A stretch of 64,000 nt of DNA from Mycolicibacterium rhodesiae (GTDB lineage: Bacteria; Actinomycetota; Actinomycetes; Mycobacteriales; Mycobacteriaceae): positions 1 to 64,000 of the forward strand of contig NZ_MVIH01000001.1 in NCBI RefSeq assembly GCF_002086695.1, written 5' to 3'. Made by a program: the position numbers and the translations under genes. Shown piece by piece: positions 26,620-35,627 of the stretch (within the stretch, counting starts at the first letter, position 1; each line of letters opens with the position of its first letter). The notes under the pieces are model-generated. The model saw only the letters and a program-made list of their open reading frames with translations. It was not told the origin of the DNA and made no database searches.

Positions 26620-27954
26620 TCACCGCAGGTTGCGCAGTCTCACAAGTGACATCAGCCCCAGTTCCCCGCGCAACATCGCGGGTGGCACAACGCGAAAGCC
26701 TCGCACCCCGGGTCGCCCGGTCGCGCACTGGGCGATCTTGCGCGCGATGCGAAAGTCGAGGTCCTTCAAGGTATTGCGATCGGTCGTGGTGTCCAACAAC
26801 GACGACAAGCCCGGTACTGCAAAGGGATTCGTTACGTCGAGCATCACGTTGGTCGCCATCACCAGCTGATGTGCCCGGTCCTGAACCGGCAACGGACGCA
26901 AGGCGGCCGCCACCCCGTCGATCCGTGCGGCGACGCGGCCGACGAAGCGGCGCAGCCGATGTGGCGCCACGGCCATGCTGCCGTCGTAGCTGACCGAGAG
27001 GCCCAGCGAATCAATGCGCCCACGCCCGAGGTAGGCGGGATCGTCGGCAGACGGTCGGCCGGTCGCGCTCAGCGCGGTCCGGAGTTCCTTCCCGAGTTTG
27101 CGTTTGACGCCCAACTCGCCCAGCAGCGCGTCGATGCGCATGTCGGCCTCGTGCAGCGCGGACAGATCCGGATGCGCGATCAAGAAGTCGTCGTTGTAGC
27201 GGGCGTAGAAGATGCCGTCGATGTCCAATATCGCTTTGTCCATGGGAACGACGGCAAGGTCAGCCAGAATCGGGACAAGCGGAGTACCCATGGCCACACC
27301 GTGCACTCGGCTGAATTGCGCGCCGTCCTCGTCCCGCACGACGGGCCGAGTCAGAGCCGTGATGAGGTTCCAGACCCAGGTCGACACCGCGCCCGTCGGG
27401 CTGCCCAGCGAGACCACCTCACGCAGAATCGGCCACAGTGCGGCGTCCGGGCCGACCGGCAGATTGTCGCCGTAATGTTCGAAATCGGATTGCAGGACAT
27501 ACAGCGGCGGCCCTTTGGGCCCGACCCGGGCGCGGTGAGCGCGAACGAATTCGGCAAGGGCACGCATGGCACCGACATTGGTCACACCGGGCAGGTACGA
27601 GTAGACACCGGGCAAGCCGTAGCAGCACGCGTTGTGCGAGATGAGTTGGAAGAGGGCCGACCCCACGACGTGGTCGGTGAAAGCGGGCATGTGCGCAGCG
27701 CGACGCTTGCCGTTGCTGTCCAGGATCCACAGATCCACCGGTAGCGGCTGGTATTGGCCGCTGGCCACGCTGTGGGCGATCGCGCGGGCAAGGGACCGCC
27801 GATTGGTCGCGGCGTCGAAGTACGTCAGGTCGCTCTCATCGATCTGACCGAAGGTCTGCCCACGCTGCCTCTTCTTCGAGAAGATCCGAAGGATGGTGTC
27901 TTCGTAGGTCTTCGGATCGACCAGCAGCCGTTCGATGTCGATGGGATCAGCCAT
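26620..27954 (-). CDS. Reverse transcriptase (RNA-directed DNA polymerase)
   Basis: A 444-residue protein with a complete reverse transcriptase core. Motif A carries Asp157 (VLQSDFEHYGD), the G-loop region reads GVAMGTPLVP (219-228), and motif C is YNDD with Asp255 and Asp256, so the metal-binding aspartates are intact. There is no maturase X/HNH region as in group II introns, no SQ motif of diversity-generating retroelements, and no obvious retron NAxxH/VTG motifs. About 130 C-terminal residues form an alpha-rich extension. ATG 27954 follows a strong GGAGGG and overlaps the upstream membrane protein gene by eight bases. It belongs to the domesticated bacterial RTs (UG/Abi-like); defence is the likely but unproven role. 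Confidence 0.88.
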   Translation of the reverse strand: MADPIDIERLLVDPKTYEDTILRIFSKKRQRGQTFGQIDESDLTYFDAATNRRSLARAIAHSVASGQYQPLPVDLWILDSNGKRRAAHMPAFTDHVVGSALFQLISHNACCYGLPGVYSYLPGVTNVGAMRALAEFVRAHRARVGPKGPPLYVLQSDFEHYGDNLPVGPDAALWPILREVVSLGSPTGAVSTWVWNLITALTRPVVRDEDGAQFSRVHGVAMGTPLVPILADLAVVPMDKAILDIDGIFYARYNDDFLIAHPDLSALHEADMRIDALLGELGVKRKLGKELRTALSATGRPSADDPAYLGRGRIDSLGLSVSYDGSMAVAPHRLRRFVGRVAARIDGVAAALRPLPVQDRAHQLVMATNVMLDVTNPFAVPGLSSLLDTTTDRNTLKDLDFRIARKIAQCATGRPGVRGFRVVPPAMLRGELGLMSLVRLRNLR

Positions 27955-30010
27955 CGGCGACCCTCCTTGCGGCCTGGCCGATTTCCCACTCCCGTACGAG
28001 CTTGACCAAGCTCTTCAGTTTGTTGCCATCGGGGTCGGGCGGGCATACAAGCAGCATGCGAAGTGTTCCGTGTCGGTAGATGGGGGCGAGCTGGCGACCA
28101 CACACCGCGACCAGGGTGGTTCCCTCATCGACACTGCGCGTGACGGCCGGCACGGCTGCCACCAGGAAGTTCTGGTCCAGGCCGCGCATATCGCGTGTTC
28201 CGTCGAGGGTCTGCAGATCCAGGGCGATCCCAGCCCGGAAGATCGAATGAAACGCGTGCACCAGGCCCGCCAGATCACTGGGGGCAGAGTTACTTTCGTT
28301 GGCCGACCGCCACAACCGGAAGGCCTCCCATCCGTCGGCGATCGGTTGTGGCGACGAGCTGCCTCGGGTCACCACGCCGCCGCTGACGGTTTGCAACACG
28401 AGATGTGGTGGGGTGCTGGTCGTATCCCTCTGCATACGTTGGTAATACATGACCTGCGTCGGGGATCTGAACGTCACATGCCCAGTGCTGTCGAATGATT
28501 CGCGCATCAGCCTCAATGCGGCCGACCTTTGCTTCGCCGTCGTCGATCTCGGAATTGTGACGTGGCCGACGCGCACCGCTTCCGGTTCCCGAGCCAGGCG
28601 GCGTAGCCAGTCGCCCACGCTCAGCACGGTCGGCAACGGCGGGTAACGCCGATCTCGCAGGTGTTGCAGGTTGATCAGCAGAATGAGCTGCAGGATCATC
28701 GCTGCCGTGATCTGGATCAGGTCAGAGGCAGGATTCGGCTTGATCCAGACCAGCCACAGGAGCACCACCAGAAACAGCATGGTGATGAGGTGGATCCCGA
28801 ACCGTCCTTCGGCGAACAGTCGGATCTGGTAGATGCCGATGACGCTGCGCACCACGAACAGTGGTATCAGCGCGAGCAGGAACGTCAACGGAATGTCTTT
28901 CAGGACAAGCATTCCGAGGGCGGCGGCCAGCCCCCAGAAGTACAGCGAGGCAAGCGGCGCCACACACAGCAGGCGGTGAAAGAACACCCTTCGGAATTCG
29001 TGCAGCGCCGACACGCTGCGCAGCCGTACGAAGTCGAAATAGAAGATGCCGGCAGATTCGTAGGAGCCGCGGAACAGCGGTAGCACCAGATAGAAGAATC
29101 GGAAGGTATCCACATGGCGCCACGACGCCACGGCGGCGGTGAGGTCGAACGAGCGGGTGTTGGTGCCATAGATGCCGACGATCGCGAGAACCAGCACGGC
29201 ATCCAGCCGCAGGCCGAGACCCGACAGCGTCGTCTGGATACCAAGCCAGGGTGGAATTTCCGGCAGCAGCCGCCGGACGGGCCGGCGGGGAGTCCGCAAC
29301 CGCGGCCGCAGTCCGATCAGCCGGTACGTTTCCAGTGAGTAATGGATCGTGATCGCGATGGCAATGGCGTTCGACGCCACGATCGCAATGATGATGGCGA
29401 CCGTGGGGTAGAAGTAGAACCCCCCGGTGATCACGGCGAGTTGGACTGCGGGGGACAGGAATATCGACCAGCGCGGCCGGTAGACCCGTCGGGTGGCGTA
29501 CACACCGGAATGCAGAACCCGAACCGGAAAATTGATCGCGAGTTCGACCACGACCAGAAAGGCGTACAGATGCGCGACGGGATCGTCGCCCGACGGGCGC
29601 AACACCAGCAGGGCGACGGCGCCACCGACGGTCATGGCGATCGCGAGGGCCACAGCAAGCACGAGCCAACTGCCGATCTCGTACCCGGCGGCGTCGCGCT
29701 CACCTGACCGAGAGAATTCACGAAGGCGCTCGCGCATGATCTCCAGAAGTCCCCACCACGCGCCGCCGACGATCAGGCTGCCCGCCCGAAGCATCATGAC
29801 CGTGAACGCCGCCATGCCGCCGAGGCTGGCGAGGATCAAGAAGAACTCTGCGACGTGGACCGCGAACTGCACCGTGGCGAGCACGAGCGGGTAACGCAGC
29901 CGGTACGCCAGGTACCTGGAGACCCTGCCCGTGAGGAGACTCGCATAGAGGGAGGGCACCCGGGTCTGCCCGCGGGCGGTGCGCTCGAACCAGCGATGGA
30001 TGGTGTTCAC
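27947..30010 (-). CDS. Large polytopic membrane protein coupled to the reverse transcriptase
   Basis: A 687-residue protein with about twelve to fourteen hydrophobic helices in the first 480 residues, in a layout like polysaccharide/lipid flippases of the MOP type. A soluble C-terminal domain of about 200 residues begins near RDRRYPPLPTVLSVGDWL and ends at the overlap with the RT gene. The N-terminus is basic (TIHRWFERTARGQTR). GTG 30010 is chosen because the frame upstream has no helix and runs under the divergent gene. No family is recognised for the C-terminal domain. The overlap with the RT points to one functional unit, perhaps a membrane effector set off by the RT. Confidence 0.75.
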   Translation of the reverse strand: MNTIHRWFERTARGQTRVPSLYASLLTGRVSRYLAYRLRYPLVLATVQFAVHVAEFFLILASLGGMAAFTVMMLRAGSLIVGGAWWGLLEIMRERLREFSRSGERDAAGYEIGSWLVLAVALAIAMTVGGAVALLVLRPSGDDPVAHLYAFLVVVELAINFPVRVLHSGVYATRRVYRPRWSIFLSPAVQLAVITGGFYFYPTVAIIIAIVASNAIAIAITIHYSLETYRLIGLRPRLRTPRRPVRRLLPEIPPWLGIQTTLSGLGLRLDAVLVLAIVGIYGTNTRSFDLTAAVASWRHVDTFRFFYLVLPLFRGSYESAGIFYFDFVRLRSVSALHEFRRVFFHRLLCVAPLASLYFWGLAAALGMLVLKDIPLTFLLALIPLFVVRSVIGIYQIRLFAEGRFGIHLITMLFLVVLLWLVWIKPNPASDLIQITAAMILQLILLINLQHLRDRRYPPLPTVLSVGDWLRRLAREPEAVRVGHVTIPRSTTAKQRSAALRLMRESFDSTGHVTFRSPTQVMYYQRMQRDTTSTPPHLVLQTVSGGVVTRGSSSPQPIADGWEAFRLWRSANESNSAPSDLAGLVHAFHSIFRAGIALDLQTLDGTRDMRGLDQNFLVAAVPAVTRSVDEGTTLVAVCGRQLAPIYRHGTLRMLLVCPPDPDGNKLKSLVKLVREWEIGQAARRVADG

Positions 30011-30096
30011 CGTGGGGCGAATCTGAGCACCGGCAACTGCATGTGACCTTCCGCAATCGGTCAACGCTGACGCGTGGTCGTGACAAGCTGTACCGC

Positions 30097-30849
30097 ATGC
30101 GGCGAGGTGACGTGGCCGTATTGTCCATATCGGCCGCACTGGGGGCGATAGTTGTCGCGGCCGTGGTCGTCAGCGTCCTCGTCGTCGATCGTCCACGCGA
30201 ACCGTCCAAAGCCGCGGAGACCAACAGCGACTCGAGCCTGCTGGTGGTGACGTGGGGCCCTGCGCTCTGCAAGGTCGACCCGCCCAACCCGGGCTGCCGA
30301 AGCGGTCATGTCGGCTCATTGGGGCCGGCGTTCATCCTGCACGGCCTGTGGCCGCAACCGCCGACCCAGCAGTTCTGCGGAGTGCCGAAAGGGGGCCGGA
30401 ACCCCAGCCTGGTTGACCTGAAGCTGCCCCAGGACGTGCAGACCGATCTTCAATCGATGATGTCGGATGCCGGCGTCATGGCGCCCCACGAATGGTCGGC
30501 GCACGGCACGTGCTCGGGCCTCCCACCGGCTGACTACTTCGGCATCGCCACGAGGCTCACCGAACAGGTGACCGCAGTCCTGAACCCGGTCTTTCGAGAT
30601 GCCGAAGGCGGCCATGTATCGCTGAGCACGGTGCGAGACCGGTTCGACGCCACCTTCGGTCCCCATGCCGGCGACCGAGTCGGTATGAACTGCCGGGAGG
30701 CGGGCGGGAGCGGGGTGATCGTCTACGAGTTACATCTGTCGCTTCCGCCGGTCGCCGCCCTGCGAGGCGCCTCGAACCCGTCGCTCGGTGAACTGCTGGA
30801 CAAGGGGCCGACGATCCTCGCGGGTTGCCGGCGCGGGCTCGTAGCCTGA
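30097..30849 (+). CDS. Ribonuclease T2 family protein, membrane-anchored or secreted
   Basis: A 250-residue RNase T2-type endonuclease, which cuts single-stranded RNA through a 2',3'-cyclic phosphate. An N-terminal hydrophobic segment (about 8-30, VLSISAALGAIVVAAVVVS) directs export. Both catalytic segments are present: FILHGLWPQ with His82, and HEWSAHGTC with His131, Glu132 and His136 (the usual Lys is Ala). Four or more cysteines could form disulfides. The start could also be the ATG at 30043. It is divergent from the reverse transcriptase operon, 86 bases away, and is followed by an esterase gene. Confidence 0.88.
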   Translation: MRRGDVAVLSISAALGAIVVAAVVVSVLVVDRPREPSKAAETNSDSSLLVVTWGPALCKVDPPNPGCRSGHVGSLGPAFILHGLWPQPPTQQFCGVPKGGRNPSLVDLKLPQDVQTDLQSMMSDAGVMAPHEWSAHGTCSGLPPADYFGIATRLTEQVTAVLNPVFRDAEGGHVSLSTVRDRFDATFGPHAGDRVGMNCREAGGSGVIVYELHLSLPPVAALRGASNPSLGELLDKGPTILAGCRRGLVA

Positions 30850-30885
30850 CGTCGCGCGAGACCTGCGCCAGTGCACAATCAATCC

Positions 30886-31743
30886 GTGAACCGCCGTCCG
30901 ACAGCACTCGTTGTCGCCCTCCTGCTTCTGTTCACGTTGCCCGCCAAGCACGCCTACGCCACCGGAGATCTGCCCGGTGCGCTGACTTTCGGTGGCGTGC
31001 AACGGACGTATGTGCTGCACGCGCCCGCCGGCGTCCAACACCCCAGCGCCCTGGTGCTGAACCTGCACGGCGGGAGTCAGACCGGTCGCAAACAGGCGGC
31101 GGCGACCAACTACAACGCCATCGCCGACCAGTACGGCTGGGTCGTCGCCTATCCCGACGGCATCGACTTCAGTTGGGCGGACGGGCGCGGCGCCGCGGCA
31201 CCGGACCGGCAGGGGGTCGATGACGTCGGCTTCCTGGCCACACTGATCGGCCGGCTCACCCATGACTACGGCATCCCGCCTGGACGGGTTTTCGTCACCG
31301 GCATGTCGGCGGGCGGGTTCATGGCCAACCGGCTGGCGTGTGAGCGACCCGATTTGGTGGCCGCGATAGCGCCGGTGTCGAGCACGCTCGGGGTGAACGT
31401 CCACTGCAATCCGTCCAAACCCGTTTCGGTGCTTGCGATTCACGGCACCGCAGACAAAGTCGTGCCCTACAAAGGTGGCCGCATGATCGGGCGCGGAGGA
31501 GCCAGCACTGTCGTGTCCGCGCCGACGATGGTGGATCGGTGGTTGGCATTCGACCGCTGCCCGCCGGCAACAACCACGTCGATCGATGGCGGAAAACGCT
31601 TGGTCGCCTTCGGTTGCGCCGATGGCACCGAGGTCACGTTCGTCACCATCGACGGGTGGGGACACACCTGGCCGTTGGGTCGAGCCACCGCCTTCGACGC
31701 CTCACAGGCGAGCGCGCAGTTCTTCGCCGCGCACGGCGCCTGA
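30886..31743 (+). CDS. Secreted esterase of the PHB-depolymerase/feruloyl esterase type
   Basis: A 285-residue alpha/beta hydrolase with a signal peptide (ALVVALLLLFTLPAKHAYA). The oxyanion segment LNLHGGSQTG, the nucleophile Ser141 in TGMSAGGF, an Asp in HGTADKVVPY and the His in GWGHTWP make a full triad. This is the pattern of LpqC-like polyhydroxybutyrate depolymerase and feruloyl esterase relatives, but no lipobox is seen, so it is likely free or wall-bound. GTG 30886 gives the best signal peptide; GTG 30871 is an alternative. It follows the RNase T2 gene by 36 bases and may be co-transcribed. Confidence 0.88.
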   Translation: MNRRPTALVVALLLLFTLPAKHAYATGDLPGALTFGGVQRTYVLHAPAGVQHPSALVLNLHGGSQTGRKQAAATNYNAIADQYGWVVAYPDGIDFSWADGRGAAAPDRQGVDDVGFLATLIGRLTHDYGIPPGRVFVTGMSAGGFMANRLACERPDLVAAIAPVSSTLGVNVHCNPSKPVSVLAIHGTADKVVPYKGGRMIGRGGASTVVSAPTMVDRWLAFDRCPPATTTSIDGGKRLVAFGCADGTEVTFVTIDGWGHTWPLGRATAFDASQASAQFFAAHGA

Positions 31744-31754
31744 GGCCGGCCTGA

Positions 31755-33206
31755 TCACGGCTCACCAGGCAGCAGCATCGACTGCCAGGTGCTGTTCTGC
31801 TTCGCGGGCTGGGCCAGTTCGGATTGGGTGTATCGCCGCCCGTCGGGTCCGACGTAGCGCCCCGTCGCGGGGTCGTACTCGCTGACGGCCACCAGGGCCG
31901 GCGGGGGGACGTCGGTCGGGGGACTGTCGGGCGGAACGTCGGGCACGGGTTGCCCGGACAGCGTCGCGTTCGGGTCGCCTTTCCAGTTGTAGCCGTCGTT
32001 GAGGGGGACATAATTCTGGTCGCTCTCGCAGAGTTTGACCGTTGGGGCGCGTTTACCGGGCACCGTCTCGCACGGGATGTTGCGTGCACCACGGACATTG
32101 AACGGTGAGTCCTGAGGGGTGCGGCAATACAGGTCACCAGGTGGCCGCTCGGGGTAGTCGACCAGGTTCGGAATGCGTTGCTGCTGGGCGGGCAGGAATC
32201 CGGTGGTGCAGGCCGGTGGAAGGTTGATGTTGAGGTTGAACGACAGGTATTCGCCGCGGTAGGCCTGGTTGGTGTTGGCGTTGGCCATGAAGGTGGCCTG
32301 TCCTTCCGACACCGCGTGCGGCAGCAGAACGAGCAGTTGTTCGATGTCGTTCTGGTAGGTCACGGCGACCTGGCCGATGCTGGCGAGGTTGGCGACGATC
32401 ACCGGTAAGGTCGGCTTCAGTCGCTCGATCAGGTTGCGCGCCTGCTCATTTGTCGCGACGAGGCCGCCCTGGTCGATCACGCCTGCCACGGCATCGTTGT
32501 TGGCTTTCAGTTCGCCGGTCACGGTCTCGATGTGGGAGGCCCAAGCTTGGATGGCGGCCGAGGTCTGCACCTGGGAGTCGAGCACCGGCTTGGCGTTGTC
32601 GATGAGGTTGATCAGTGGATCGAGGTTGGTGCGGGCGTCGATCGCCAACGTGGTTGAGCCCTTGACGATGTCGGACAGCTGCGGTCCAAGGCCGCCGACC
32701 GCCGTGTAGGCCTCATCGATCGCGGTCTTGAGGTTCTCCCGTGGGATCGCCTGCAACCCGGAGTTGGCGGCGTCGAGAAGCGCGTTGATGTCCGGGGGCA
32801 CGGAGGTGCGGTCGCGGGGGATGACGTCGCCGTCCCGCAGCGGCGGTGCGGTTCCGTCGCGGGGCATCAGATCGACGTACTGTTCGCCGATGGCGGACTG
32901 GCTGTGCACCTCGGCGCGCAGGTCCGACGGGATGTCGATGCCCGACTTCAACGACAAGATGGCGTCAACACCGCTGTCGCTCAATCGAACTGACTGAACC
33001 CTGCCGACCTCGACGCCCCGATAGGTGACGTTGCCGGTGCTGTACAGACCACCGGTCTCCGGCAACTGCATCGTCACGCTGTAGCGGCCCACTCCGAACC
33101 ATTTGGCGGGCAGCTTGAGAAAGTGCAGACCCATCACGGCGATCGCGGTCAGCGCGATGACCGCGAAGACGGCCAGCTGGATCAGCATCCTACGGGTCAG
33201 ATGCAT
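31755..33206 (-). CDS. mceF: MCE family protein, MceF position
   Basis: The last of six MCE proteins in this operon; together they form the periplasmic lipid-carrying tunnel of an Mce transporter. The 483 residues have one N-terminal helix (about 7-30), the MCE domain (about 40-115, VTYRGVEVGRVQSVRLSDSG), a helical tunnel-forming region (about 125-310) and a Pro-rich C-terminal tail. The upstream mceE ends one base before its start. The Mce type (1 to 8) and the lipid carried cannot be told from the sequence alone. Confidence 0.92.
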   Translation of the reverse strand: MHLTRRMLIQLAVFAVIALTAIAVMGLHFLKLPAKWFGVGRYSVTMQLPETGGLYSTGNVTYRGVEVGRVQSVRLSDSGVDAILSLKSGIDIPSDLRAEVHSQSAIGEQYVDLMPRDGTAPPLRDGDVIPRDRTSVPPDINALLDAANSGLQAIPRENLKTAIDEAYTAVGGLGPQLSDIVKGSTTLAIDARTNLDPLINLIDNAKPVLDSQVQTSAAIQAWASHIETVTGELKANNDAVAGVIDQGGLVATNEQARNLIERLKPTLPVIVANLASIGQVAVTYQNDIEQLLVLLPHAVSEGQATFMANANTNQAYRGEYLSFNLNINLPPACTTGFLPAQQQRIPNLVDYPERPPGDLYCRTPQDSPFNVRGARNIPCETVPGKRAPTVKLCESDQNYVPLNDGYNWKGDPNATLSGQPVPDVPPDSPPTDVPPPALVAVSEYDPATGRYVGPDGRRYTQSELAQPAKQNSTWQSMLLPGEP

Positions 33207-33207
33207 A

Positions 33208-34347
33208 TCACGGACCTTGGTCGAAGTTGTACGGCGCGACCAGAGGGTTGCTCTTGGTGTAGGGACTCGGGAACTGCCCGATCGTCCGCCCCCATTGCAT
33301 CTCGAGTTCGGTCAGGTTGCCCTCCCACCGGGTTCCGGTGAACAGGCCCTGATCGATACGGCTCAGCGTGAGGTCGACGACGGCGGTCATATTCGCGTAA
33401 TCGCCGCGCTGCCACTTCTCGATGGTCTCGTTCGGGAACGGGAAGGTGGGGATGAGGCTCAGTGCGCGGGTCATGCTGGGCCCGGCGTTGGCCAGCGACT
33501 CCAGGACCGGCCCAATATCTTTGAGCTCCTTGATCAGATTCGCCTTGCTTTGTCCGACCGAGCTGACGACCAGGTTGCTGAACTTGCCGAGTTGATCGGC
33601 CGCCGCAACGAGGTTGTCGCGTTCGTTGTTGAGCACCGCCAGCGCCTCCGGCACCGTCTTGAGCGCCTCGTCCAGCACCGGCCGATTCGCGGCGAGCACC
33701 CCGGTCAGCCGGTTGAGGCTCTCGGTGGCGGCGATGATGTCGTCGGTTTGGTCGTTGACGTTGCCGGCGAAGGTGTCCAGTTGACCGATGAGGCTGCGCA
33801 GGTCCTGTTCGCGGCCGCGAAACGCGGTACTGAACGCCTCGGTGATGTCCTGAACCTGCGCCAGCCCGCCCCCGTTCAGCACGGTGGAGACCGCCGCCAG
33901 GGTTTGTTCGACGGTCGGATAGGACCCTGAGTGGGCTAGCGGGATGCGCGAGCCGGGGTGCAACCGGCCTTGCGGCGGGGCGTCTTGGGGTGCACTCAAT
34001 TCGATGTGCTGTGAACCCAGGATGCTGGTGAGACCGATCGTGGCAATGGCGTTCTCGGGCAGGTTGACATCCCCGTCGAGTCGCATGGTGACCAGCGCAT
34101 GCCAGCCCTCCAATTCGATCTTGGTGATGTGTCCCACCGTGGCGTCACCGACCCGCACTCGGGAATTGGGCTGAATGTTGTTGACATCGGGCATCTCTGC
34201 CTGAATCACAAAAGATCCCGGGCCGCCGCCCTGCGTGCCGGGGAGCTGCAACGAGTTGAGTCCCTGCCAGGTATCGATGCCGCAGCCGGACGAGGGAGCC
34301 ACGACCACGAGCAGCATCGCGAGACTGGCCGCGTGAGGAGGGATCAT
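33208..34347 (-). CDS. mceE: MCE family lipoprotein, MceE position
   Basis: A 379-residue MCE protein with a lipoprotein signal (LLVVVAPSSGC, lipid on the Cys), as is usual for the E-position subunit (Lpr-type). The MCE domain spans about residues 40-115 (SRVRVGDATVGHITKIELEG), followed by the long helical region. ATG 34347 overlaps the mceD stop as ATGA; the open frame beyond it lies inside mceD. Confidence 0.92.
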   Translation of the reverse strand: MIPPHAASLAMLLVVVAPSSGCGIDTWQGLNSLQLPGTQGGGPGSFVIQAEMPDVNNIQPNSRVRVGDATVGHITKIELEGWHALVTMRLDGDVNLPENAIATIGLTSILGSQHIELSAPQDAPPQGRLHPGSRIPLAHSGSYPTVEQTLAAVSTVLNGGGLAQVQDITEAFSTAFRGREQDLRSLIGQLDTFAGNVNDQTDDIIAATESLNRLTGVLAANRPVLDEALKTVPEALAVLNNERDNLVAAADQLGKFSNLVVSSVGQSKANLIKELKDIGPVLESLANAGPSMTRALSLIPTFPFPNETIEKWQRGDYANMTAVVDLTLSRIDQGLFTGTRWEGNLTELEMQWGRTIGQFPSPYTKSNPLVAPYNFDQGP

Positions 34348-35627
34348 GAGCCGCCTCCGGTCGGGGTCATCATCCCGGTCAGTCCTGCTGTCGGGTCGGT
34401 GGCCACCACGGGTTCCTCGGCGGGCAGCGGGGCGGGTGCTGTCGCGGGTGCGGCGGGAGGTACGTAGTCGGGACGCAGCCAGTCCTCGCTGTAGGTCACC
34501 TCGTTGGGCCGGGCTTGCGGGCCGACCAAGAAGTTCTCGCCGATCGGCAGGAAGTTGTATTGGCGGTTCTTGATGATGGGCGCCAGGTATTGCACACACA
34601 GTTTCGCGGACTGTTCGGCGCCCAGTCGTGACGCCGCTTGAATTGCCCCGCACAGGAACGAGATCGGATTGGCGAAGTTGTTGACCGCGAGCGCACCGGT
34701 GAAGGCACCGTTGGACGCCTCGTAGATGTTGGTGAAGTTCGCGACGGTGGTCGGCGCGATGTGCAGGGTCTGCTTGATGTCGTCGAGGCTGTCATTGAGC
34801 GCAGTACTGATCGACGCCAACTTCTCGGTGGTGGTGCCGATCGCGTCGCCGGTGTCCTCGATGAAGTCCCTGACATCGCCGATGACCGAGTTCATGTCGG
34901 CGAATGCGACGCCGACCTTCGTGGGGTCGTCCGACAGCAGCCCGGTGACCGCGGCGAGGTTCTCATTGAGCTGGCCCAATACGTCGCTGCTGCCGCGCAA
35001 AGCGCTGATCAGGATGGACAAGTTCTTGAACGTCGCGAAGATGTCGCCGCTGTGGTCGCCCAGAATCGACATCGCCTGGGACAGTTTGACGATCGTCTCG
35101 CGGATGCTGCCGCCCTGCCCGCGCAGATTGTCCGCGGCGGTGTTGATGACGGAGCCCAGTGTGCTGACACCGCCCGGGGCCGTCGGTTTGAGCAGTTCGG
35201 TCAGACGCTGCAGCTGCACCCGCACCTCGTCCCACTCCACCGGAACCGCGGTGCGGCTTCGGGGGATGACGGTGCCGTCGCGCATCGTCGGGCCGCCGGT
35301 GTAGACCGGTGTCAGCGCGATGGCGCGGCCGGTGACCAACATCGGCGAGAGGATCGCCGCCATCGCGTCGGCGGGCACCTTGTATTTGCGGTCGAACCAG
35401 AACGCAATCTTCACCCCGTCGGGGTGCGGCTCGACCGAGGTGACCCGGCCCACCGGCACACCGAGAATCCGGATGTCGTCACCGGGGAACAGTGCCGTGC
35501 TGTTGTCGAAGTAGCCGACGACCTCGACGCGGTTACCGTGTCCGACGGTGCGCAGCCCCACGCCGCCGGCCAGGATCAGCACCAGGACTACCGCGAGTGC
35601 GGCACGGACTTTGCGTGTCTTGGTCAT
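34344..35627 (-). CDS. mceD: MCE family protein, MceD position
   Basis: A 427-residue subunit of the Mce transporter with an N-terminal helix (about 8-26, ALAVVLVLILAGGVGL), the MCE domain with DDIRILGVPVGRVTSVEPHPDG, the extended helical part and a Pro/Ala-rich tail. Four-base overlaps at both ends couple its translation to mceC and mceE. Confidence 0.92.
   Translation of the reverse strand: MTKTRKVRAALAVVLVLILAGGVGLRTVGHGNRVEVVGYFDNSTALFPGDDIRILGVPVGRVTSVEPHPDGVKIAFWFDRKYKVPADAMAAILSPMLVTGRAIALTPVYTGGPTMRDGTVIPRSRTAVPVEWDEVRVQLQRLTELLKPTAPGGVSTLGSVINTAADNLRGQGGSIRETIVKLSQAMSILGDHSGDIFATFKNLSILISALRGSSDVLGQLNENLAAVTGLLSDDPTKVGVAFADMNSVIGDVRDFIEDTGDAIGTTTEKLASISTALNDSLDDIKQTLHIAPTTVANFTNIYEASNGAFTGALAVNNFANPISFLCGAIQAASRLGAEQSAKLCVQYLAPIIKNRQYNFLPIGENFLVGPQARPNEVTYSEDWLRPDYVPPAAPATAPAPLPAEEPVVATDPTAGLTGMMTPTGGGS

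Noticed and set aside
26620..27954. Reverse transcriptase as group II intron, retron or diversity-generating element
   Set aside because: No maturase/HNH tail, no visible retron msr/msd pair or NAxxH/VTG motifs, and no SQ motif or template/variable repeat pair were found.
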